A stretch of 25,961 bases of DNA, from the NCBI GenBank assembly GCA_900542375.1, contig UQNI01000020.1, positions 1 to 25,961 on the forward strand, in the 5' to 3' direction. This DNA is from an uncultured Oscillospiraceae bacterium. Its GTDB lineage: Bacteria > Bacillota > Clostridia > Oscillospirales > Acutalibacteraceae. Position numbers and translations under genes: made by a program. Of the stretch, positions 20,322-25,961 are shown piece by piece. A model generated the notes under the pieces. That model did not search any database, had not been told where the DNA came from, and worked only from the letters and a program-made list of their open reading frames with translations. Positions within the stretch are counted from its first letter, which is position 1; each line of letters starts with the position of its first letter.

Positions 20322-23300
20322 ATGAAAAAAAGGAAAAAAGCGCTATCTTTCAGTGCGGCTGTTTTATTGGGGGCAACATTAACTGCAACAAGTATGTCTA
20401 ATATTGTTTTTGCGGAAAATACTTTTTCACATTCAATCAATACGGAAGATACGTCATATCTTTTAGAAAATATGGAAAAGGATACCGATGCAGGTTTTAC
20501 AAGATTAGAAATTAATAATGGATTAGATATTGATACATGTTCCGATATTCCACAAAATCAAAATAACTCAGGCAATTTATTAAACAATGTATCTATCATT
20601 GAAGTTCCTGAATCAGCGTTATATATGGAAGGAACCACCGTAATGGGTATCACCAAACAGTGGTTTAGAGAATATTGTTCCGAAAATAATAGCGGTAATC
20701 CTGCATACCTTAAAATTACTATTCCCAGTCATGCTACTTCCATAGGAACAAATGCATTTTGTACGAATAAAGCAAACTATGACGGTGATGACCGATACAA
20801 TTATATTCATCCATCTAATTATAAGATTGCGGAGGTAGATTTTTCTTCTGCCACCTCACTTAAAAGTATTGAATCACAGGCATTTAAAGGCAATAATGAA
20901 TTGGCAGGTGTAATTACACTGCCAAGCTCATTAAAAACGTTAGGAAAATATGCTTTTGGCAGTTGTACCAAACTTGAGGGAATGTATTTACCCGAAGGAC
21001 TACAAGAAATTGGAAATGCAAATGGAGGAAGTGTATTTAAGGATAGTTCCTCTCTAAAGTTTGTTCGGGTTGCTGGCAGTAATTCGACAGCCAGTATTGA
21101 ATTACCGGATTCATTGATTTCCATCGGACAGGATGCTTTTTCAGGAGCAATGACGTCTGCAACACCTACTCCGATTGTGATTCCCGAACAAGTATCTTAT
21201 ATTGGTGACAGTGCTTTTGAAACACCTGCAGTTACAATGATTACAGTACAGGCAAATGACGTGTCCAATTACAATGGTAAAGCATTTATATCAGCAGACG
21301 GTTCTTATAGTCTGAACGGACGCATGACGGTATTTCAGAATTATGCTGCTTACAGCAGTTTTCCAACGGGAGGACTACAATCCTATAGAAAATCCTTAAC
21401 TTATGAATTTACTTTGAATTTTGGTGAAAATGGAACACAGCAACAAAAATTAAATAACCAGACAGTACAATGTGTAAAAGATAGTAACGGACAATGGTAT
21501 ATTGATGAAACATATACATTGCCTGAGGCCCCTTCTATTGATGTAGATGAAGGATACACAGGAGGTTGGAAATATCGTGATGAAATACTAACAATTAAGA
21601 CGGTACTGTCTCCAAATGCAGATGTTTTAACCGTAGAAGCAGGGCAAGTTTTGATGGAGCCGACTGTAACATTTACGGTTGATGGAATAAAAATAGATAC
21701 TCAAACAACATATCCAAAATTGAACTTGTCCAATCATAAAGAACATAAAATAGGTGTGGATGTTTCTCATCCACTGGAAGGCGAAGGAAATCAAGAAGGT
21801 TATGTAGTATTTGAGTATGAATGGACAGATGTATATCAGGGAGGAAAACAAGGTCCCCGAATGAGTGAAAGCGGATTTGGCCGATATAATTTATGGGATA
21901 ATCCTGATGTGACCAATACAATTACCATTGATGGACCAACACATGAAAGAACTACAGGAGATTACTCTGGTGAAGATTACGGAGATGGTTATTACCTTGT
22001 AGAAGTATACGGTTATTTTGTTCATAAGCAGGGAGGTCTCAAAGAGTTATTCTATAAGTCAGCTTCCACTGTTATTGGATCAGATCCGGACCGTACTACA
22101 AATACCGCCTATTTGTTTGATGTAGTTACATCTAATCCTGCACAGCAACCGAATATCACCGTAATGGGAAATGAAGTCACTTATGGCTATGATACAGCTG
22201 AGATTGTCGCAGATGTACAAATGATAGACGGACAGACAAATACCTATCAGTGGTATCAAGCAGAGCGGGAAGGACAAACAGAAGGCGGAAATATCATTTA
22301 TGGTGCTGACTCAACTCAACTGAATGTTGAGTCTGGAAAAAATGCAGGAAATTACTATTATTATTTGGAAGTAACTTCAACAAAGACGTTGAATGGAGAT
22401 GTGTTAAAAACAGTTGTTCCTATAACGTTTCAGGTGAATCAGGCAGAAAGTACTATTGTGATTAATGATAACTTAAACAAAGTATTTAATGGCGAGATGG
22501 TGCAAGAGCCGCAAAACATTACCCAAACTGGAAGTCAAAATACAGTATCCTTTGTATGGTATGAAAAGCAAGAAAATGGTTGGGTAGAATTGCAGGCTTC
22601 TCCTGTGAATGCAGGTGAATATAAAGTGGTTGCAATCGTTGCGGAAGATACCAATTATAAAAGTGCATCTGCAGAAAAAATATTTCATATTTCACAAGCA
22701 AATAACGCTTGGAAGGAAGAGTTATCCATAATCGGCTGGACTTATGGGGAACAGGAGAATGTGCCTAATGCATCAGCACAATTTGGTACAGTAACTTATT
22801 CCTACTGTGATTCGGAAAATGGTATTTACTCAGAGCAGGTACCAACACAAGCAGGAACTTATTGGGTAAAAGCTGTGATAGAAGAAAGCAATAATTATGC
22901 AGGATTGGAAGCAAAGGTTCCATTTGAGATTGCACAGGCAGATACCCAATTATCTATCAATAAAACATTGGCTCAAACATATAATGGTCAAAAAATCAAA
23001 CTGGAAGATGCCGATTTGATGATACAAGGAAGTACGGGTAAAGTGACGTATCAATATCAAATATGGAATGAGGAACAACAGCGGTGGATAGATATGGATG
23101 ACGCTCCGGTAAACGCAGGCAAATATAAGGTAGTTGTAACTGTTGAGGCGGATACCAATTATCACAGTGCTTCTGTAGAAAAGGAGTTTATTATTTCCAA
23201 AGCAGAGAGCACATTTATCATTCATGATGCATTGGACAAACAGTATGACGGACAGAGCATACAAATCCCCACGAATATCACACGTACAGGAAGCCAAGCT

Positions 23301-23675
23301 GAGCCAATTTATGAATGGTATATACAAGACGCAAATGAATGGAGAAAATTAGATACAGTGCCAAGCGAGATAGGAAATTATAAATTAGCAGTAATCATAC
23401 CGGAAGATGAAAATTATAACAGTGTAACCACAGAAAAGGAATTCCGTATTACAGAACAAATAAATTTAAATCCGGATACCCCGACAAATCCAACGACTCC
23501 TGATGCTTCAGCACAAGATGATAAAACAGGAAGTATGAACCAGCAAAATCAGTTAGATACCCCACCAACAGGAGATACAAACACCATGGCAATTGGTCTT
23601 TGGGCATCTCTAGCTGGTATTTCTGCTTCAGTATTGACTTTCTTAGGTATAAAACGACGTCGTTATAAGAAATAA
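20322..23675 (+). CDS. Wall-anchored BspA-like LRR and Ig-like repeat surface protein
   Basis: The 1117-residue protein starts at ATG 20322 (AAGGTAGG 8 bases upstream); an in-frame ATG at 20301 lacks a good site. A Sec signal peptide fills residues 1-31 (MKKRKK, hydrophobic core, VFA-E). Residues about 128-305 carry BspA-type leucine-rich repeats (LRR_5), with units like 'LPSSLKTLGKYAFGSC' and 'IPEQVSYIGDSAFE'. A unique region spans about 306-605. Five Ig/MBG-like repeats follow at about 606-1045, then a Pro/Thr/Gln linker, PPTGD (1081-1085), a hydrophobic span (about 1089-1110) and KRRRYKK. This suggests export and sortase anchoring with a non-LPXTG motif. Adhesion to host or bacterial surfaces is inferred from family. 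Codon use (many GGA, ATA, CAG) differs from the ribosomal genes, which may reflect expression level or acquisition. Confidence 0.88.
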   Translation: MKKRKKALSFSAAVLLGATLTATSMSNIVFAENTFSHSINTEDTSYLLENMEKDTDAGFTRLEINNGLDIDTCSDIPQNQNNSGNLLNNVSIIEVPESALYMEGTTVMGITKQWFREYCSENNSGNPAYLKITIPSHATSIGTNAFCTNKANYDGDDRYNYIHPSNYKIAEVDFSSATSLKSIESQAFKGNNELAGVITLPSSLKTLGKYAFGSCTKLEGMYLPEGLQEIGNANGGSVFKDSSSLKFVRVAGSNSTASIELPDSLISIGQDAFSGAMTSATPTPIVIPEQVSYIGDSAFETPAVTMITVQANDVSNYNGKAFISADGSYSLNGRMTVFQNYAAYSSFPTGGLQSYRKSLTYEFTLNFGENGTQQQKLNNQTVQCVKDSNGQWYIDETYTLPEAPSIDVDEGYTGGWKYRDEILTIKTVLSPNADVLTVEAGQVLMEPTVTFTVDGIKIDTQTTYPKLNLSNHKEHKIGVDVSHPLEGEGNQEGYVVFEYEWTDVYQGGKQGPRMSESGFGRYNLWDNPDVTNTITIDGPTHERTTGDYSGEDYGDGYYLVEVYGYFVHKQGGLKELFYKSASTVIGSDPDRTTNTAYLFDVVTSNPAQQPNITVMGNEVTYGYDTAEIVADVQMIDGQTNTYQWYQAEREGQTEGGNIIYGADSTQLNVESGKNAGNYYYYLEVTSTKTLNGDVLKTVVPITFQVNQAESTIVINDNLNKVFNGEMVQEPQNITQTGSQNTVSFVWYEKQENGWVELQASPVNAGEYKVVAIVAEDTNYKSASAEKIFHISQANNAWKEELSIIGWTYGEQENVPNASAQFGTVTYSYCDSENGIYSEQVPTQAGTYWVKAVIEESNNYAGLEAKVPFEIAQADTQLSINKTLAQTYNGQKIKLEDADLMIQGSTGKVTYQYQIWNEEQQRWIDMDDAPVNAGKYKVVVTVEADTNYHSASVEKEFIISKAESTFIIHDALDKQYDGQSIQIPTNITRTGSQAEPIYEWYIQDANEWRKLDTVPSEIGNYKLAVIIPEDENYNSVTTEKEFRITEQINLNPDTPTNPTTPDASAQDDKTGSMNQQNQLDTPPTGDTNTMAIGLWASLAGISASVLTFLGIKRRRYKK
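22440..23456 (+). repeat. Four tandem Ig/MBG-like repeat units in the adhesin
   Basis: Units of about 80-88 residues correspond to residues 707-793, 794-873, 874-961 and 962-1045. Three share an opening like 'L(N/D)K.(F/Y)(N/D)G' and an end like 'NAG.YKVV...DTNY.SAS.EK.F.IS'; the second unit is more divergent. The first and third units are closest ('PVNAGEYKVV' and 'PVNAGKYKVV'), suggesting duplication. Confidence 0.7.
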
Positions 23676-23727
23676 CAATTACAAAACTTTTTATTCCATA
23701 CATTATCAAATGTGAATATTTCAATAA

Positions 23728-23759
23728 AAAAAGCAGCCTGAATATCCAGGCTGCTTTTT
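23728..23759. terminator. Bidirectional terminator between adhesin gene and serA
   Basis: AAAAAGCAGCCTG (23728-23740) and CAGGCTGCTTTTT (23747-23759) are perfect 13-bp complements with a 6-base loop. T-runs occur at the 3' end on both strands, serving the forward adhesin gene and reverse serA. Confidence 0.92.
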
Positions 23760-23769
23760 ATTCATAAAT

Positions 23770-24933
23770 TTAAATTACGCGAACAAAGATAATTCCGTCA
23801 TTATCATTGATTGCTTTTACTGTGTCATCATTTACATTTCCTGTTACATCTAAAATGGTGTAAGCGTACTCTTTTTTAGATTTGCTTTGCATATTTTCGA
23901 TGTTTACGCCGATATTGGCCAGTACACCGGTTAGAGTACTAATCATGTTAGGAATGTTTTGATGAATGATACAAACTCGTTTTGCACCGTTTTCTCTTGG
24001 CATAGAGACATTCGGTAGGTTTACGGAATTTTTAATGTTACCATTCTCCAAATAATCTTTGATTTCATCTGCTGCCATACATGCACAGTTGTCTTCAGAC
24101 TCAGGAGTGGAAGCACCAAGATGAGGAATTGCCAATACATTTTCTACGCCCAGCAACGCATCATTTGGGAAGTCTGTTGCATATGCTGCAACTTTACCGT
24201 CAGACAGAGCTTTGAGTAAATCTGTATTATTTACCAAATCACCGCGTGCAAAGTTTAAAATGCGAACATGTTCTTTCATTTGTGCAATTGTAGCAGCATT
24301 AATCATTTCTTTTGTATCGGGTGTCAGAGGTACATGTAAAGAAATATAATCGCAGTTTGCATAAATTTCTTCTAAAGTAAGTGCACGTTGTGTATTGCTG
24401 GATAAGCCCCATGCACCTTCAACAGATAAAAATGGGTCATATCCCATTACTTTCATACCCAAAGCTTCTGCTGCGTTTGCAACAAGAATACCAATAGCTC
24501 CGAGACCGACAACACCAAGGGTTTTGCCTGCAATTTCAGGACCTACGAAAGAGGATTTTCCTTTTTCAACCAGTTTACCTACTTCATCGCCTTTTCCCTT
24601 TAATGTACCTGCCCACTCAATGCCGGGTACAATTTTACGGGAAGTTAATAACAAAGCGGCAATTACAAGTTCTTTTACAGCGTTTGCATTGGCGCCGGGA
24701 GTATTGAATACTACAATACCTTCCTGTACACATCTTTCAACAGGAATATTATTGGTACCTGCACCTGCGCGTGCAATTGCAAGCAGATTTTTATTAAATT
24801 CCATATCATGCATTGCAGCGGAACGAACCAGAATTGCGTCAGGATTTTCTACATCTTCTCCAACGTGATAGTTTTCTCCCAAACGGCTTGTGCCCAAAGG
24901 AGAGATTTTATTTAAACATTTTACTTGGTACAT
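23770..24933 (-). CDS. serA: D-3-phosphoglycerate dehydrogenase with ACT domain
   Basis: SerA oxidises 3-phosphoglycerate to 3-phosphohydroxypyruvate with NAD+, the first step of serine synthesis. I chose ATG at 24933 (MYQVKCLNKISP, 387 residues), since AAGGTGA lies 5 bases before it; a GTG at 24942 would give 390. The Rossmann motif GLGAIG is at 143-148, catalytic Arg230 and His271 are present, and an ACT domain covers about 318-387, the likely site of serine feedback. The residue expected to be the catalytic Glu appears to be Asp258 (FPND). It follows serC by 21 bases on the reverse strand. Confidence 0.95.
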   Translation of the reverse strand: MYQVKCLNKISPLGTSRLGENYHVGEDVENPDAILVRSAAMHDMEFNKNLLAIARAGAGTNNIPVERCVQEGIVVFNTPGANANAVKELVIAALLLTSRKIVPGIEWAGTLKGKGDEVGKLVEKGKSSFVGPEIAGKTLGVVGLGAIGILVANAAEALGMKVMGYDPFLSVEGAWGLSSNTQRALTLEEIYANCDYISLHVPLTPDTKEMINAATIAQMKEHVRILNFARGDLVNNTDLLKALSDGKVAAYATDFPNDALLGVENVLAIPHLGASTPESEDNCACMAADEIKDYLENGNIKNSVNLPNVSMPRENGAKRVCIIHQNIPNMISTLTGVLANIGVNIENMQSKSKKEYAYTILDVTGNVNDDTVKAINDNDGIIFVRVI

Positions 24934-24954
24934 GTGTGTCACCTTATTTCTTCA

Positions 24955-25961
24955 TTATTTATTGTTTTGCTCAAACTCTTTCATGAAAGCAACCAGTTTT
25001 TCAACGCCTTCAATTGGCATTGCATTGTAAATGGAAGCGCGCATACCGCCAACAGAACGGTGACCTTTGATGTTTACAAAATCATGCTCTCCTGCTTCTT
25101 TAATGAATTTTGCATCCAATTCATCGTTGCCTGTAACAAAAGGAACATTCATCAAAGAACGGTCTTTTGGAACAACAGTGCCTTTGAATAATTGGGATTG
25201 ATCTAAGAAATCATAAAGAATTTTGGCTTTTTTCTCGTTTAACTCTTTCATTTTAGCCAAACCGCCAATATCATTTTTCAGCCATTCCAATACCAACATG
25301 CACATGTAAATAGAATAGCAAGGAGGTGTATTGTACAAAGAATCATTTTCTGCATGAGTTTTATATGTAAACATAGTTGGAGTTTTCTCCATTGGTTCGC
25401 CGATTAAGTCTTCACGAACAATTACAACAGTTAAGCCGGCAGGACCCATGTTTTTTTGTGCGCCTGCATACAGCAAACCAAATTTACTTACATCAATCGG
25501 CTCGCTTAAAATGCAGGAAGAAATATCTGCTACCAAAGGAACGTCACCTGTTTCAGGCAATTTGGTGTATTTGGTTCCATAAATAGTATTGTTGTAGCAA
25601 ATGTGGAAATAATCTGCATCTTTTGAGAATGTGGATGGGTCTAATTCCGGAATATAGGAGAAAGTTTTATCTTTGGAGGAAGCAACAATATTTGCTTCAC
25701 CATAACGAGCTGCCTCTTTTTGTGCTTTTGTTGCCCATTGACCTGTAATCACAAAATCAGCTTTGCCGTTTTTTGTCATTAAATTCATAGGTACCATTGC
25801 AAATTGGGAAGATGCACCGCCTTGTAAAAACAGAACTTTGTAGTTATCAGGAATTTCCATTAATTCTCTGAGCAAAGCTTCTGTGTTTTTAATAATTGCA
25901 TCAAATGTTTTGGAACGGTGGGACATCTCCATAACAGACTGGCCGCTTCCTTGGTAGTCCA
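24955..25961 (-). CDS. serC: Phosphoserine aminotransferase, N-terminus outside window
   Basis: SerC is a PLP enzyme that converts 3-phosphohydroxypyruvate and glutamate to phosphoserine and 2-oxoglutarate. The frame is open to the window edge, and the extra codons before 25932 read DYQGSGQSV, part of the conserved 'GSG.SVMEMSHRS' segment, so roughly 30 N-terminal residues are missing. The PLP Lys lies in 'GAQKNMGPAG', and 'HRSVGGMRASIYNAMP' near the end is a SerC signature. It is upstream of serA in a two-gene reverse operon, so the pathway's first two enzymes are made together. The promoter lies beyond the window. Confidence 0.95.
   Translation of the reverse strand, partial: DYQGSGQSVMEMSHRSKTFDAIIKNTEALLRELMEIPDNYKVLFLQGGASSQFAMVPMNLMTKNGKADFVITGQWATKAQKEAARYGEANIVASSKDKTFSYIPELDPSTFSKDADYFHICYNNTIYGTKYTKLPETGDVPLVADISSCILSEPIDVSKFGLLYAGAQKNMGPAGLTVVIVREDLIGEPMEKTPTMFTYKTHAENDSLYNTPPCYSIYMCMLVLEWLKNDIGGLAKMKELNEKKAKILYDFLDQSQLFKGTVVPKDRSLMNVPFVTGNDELDAKFIKEAGEHDFVNIKGHRSVGGMRASIYNAMPIEGVEKLVAFMKEFEQNNK

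Noticed and set aside
24395..24868. 157-codon forward open frame
   Set aside because: It lies wholly antisense to the well-supported serA and has no convincing SD site or recognisable family.
1..25961. tRNA, rRNA, CRISPR array, insertion sequence or phage genes
   Set aside because: I looked for repeated spacers, transposase motifs, and tRNA-like cloverleaf or rRNA sequences, and saw none.

Overview
The window looks like a low- to moderate-GC member of the Clostridia (Bacillota). It holds a continuous S10-spc-alpha ribosomal protein supercluster in Firmicutes order, with secY-adk-map-KOW gene-infA-rpmJ in the middle. Other Gram-positive traits are strong purine-rich Shine-Dalgarno (SD) sites, a T-box riboswitch, a type Z S14 and two surface proteins with sortase-like tails. 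A gut Lachnospiraceae/Oscillospiraceae-type source is my inference.

Layout. Positions 1-779 hold the 3' end of a cysteine-rich surface protein. Positions 780-1177 hold a promoter and T-box leader for proS (1178-2614). A CPA1-type cation/proton antiporter with an RCK-C tail follows (2696-4111). Positions 4112-4599 are a long leader for the S10 operon, with a strong promoter, several hairpins, an intrinsic terminator (attenuator) and a possible 49-codon leader ORF. Positions 4600-20001 carry 32 tightly packed forward genes from rpsJ to rplQ, followed by two strong hairpins. A 1117-residue secreted, wall-anchored adhesin-like protein (BspA-type leucine-rich repeats plus Ig-like repeats) occupies 20322-23675. 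A bidirectional terminator separates it from the convergent serine biosynthesis genes serA and serC (serC cut by the window end).

How the genes work together. The large block makes about half of the ribosomal proteins, the RNA polymerase alpha subunit, the SecY translocon pore, IF1, and two housekeeping enzymes (adenylate kinase, methionine aminopeptidase). ProS charges tRNA-Pro and is predicted to be induced when that tRNA is uncharged. SerC and SerA catalyse consecutive steps from 3-phosphoglycerate to phosphoserine.

Most of the window is ordinary core genome and I found no clearly new multi-gene system. The items most worth checking are: an abrupt codon-usage break inside proS (about 1424-1474), suggesting recombination or a chimeric assembly; the S10 leader with its attenuator and candidate leader peptide; a structured rpsJ-rplC intercistronic element; mutually exclusive hairpins before rpoA; an Asp in place of the expected catalytic Glu in SerA; and the adhesin with a PPTGD sorting motif.
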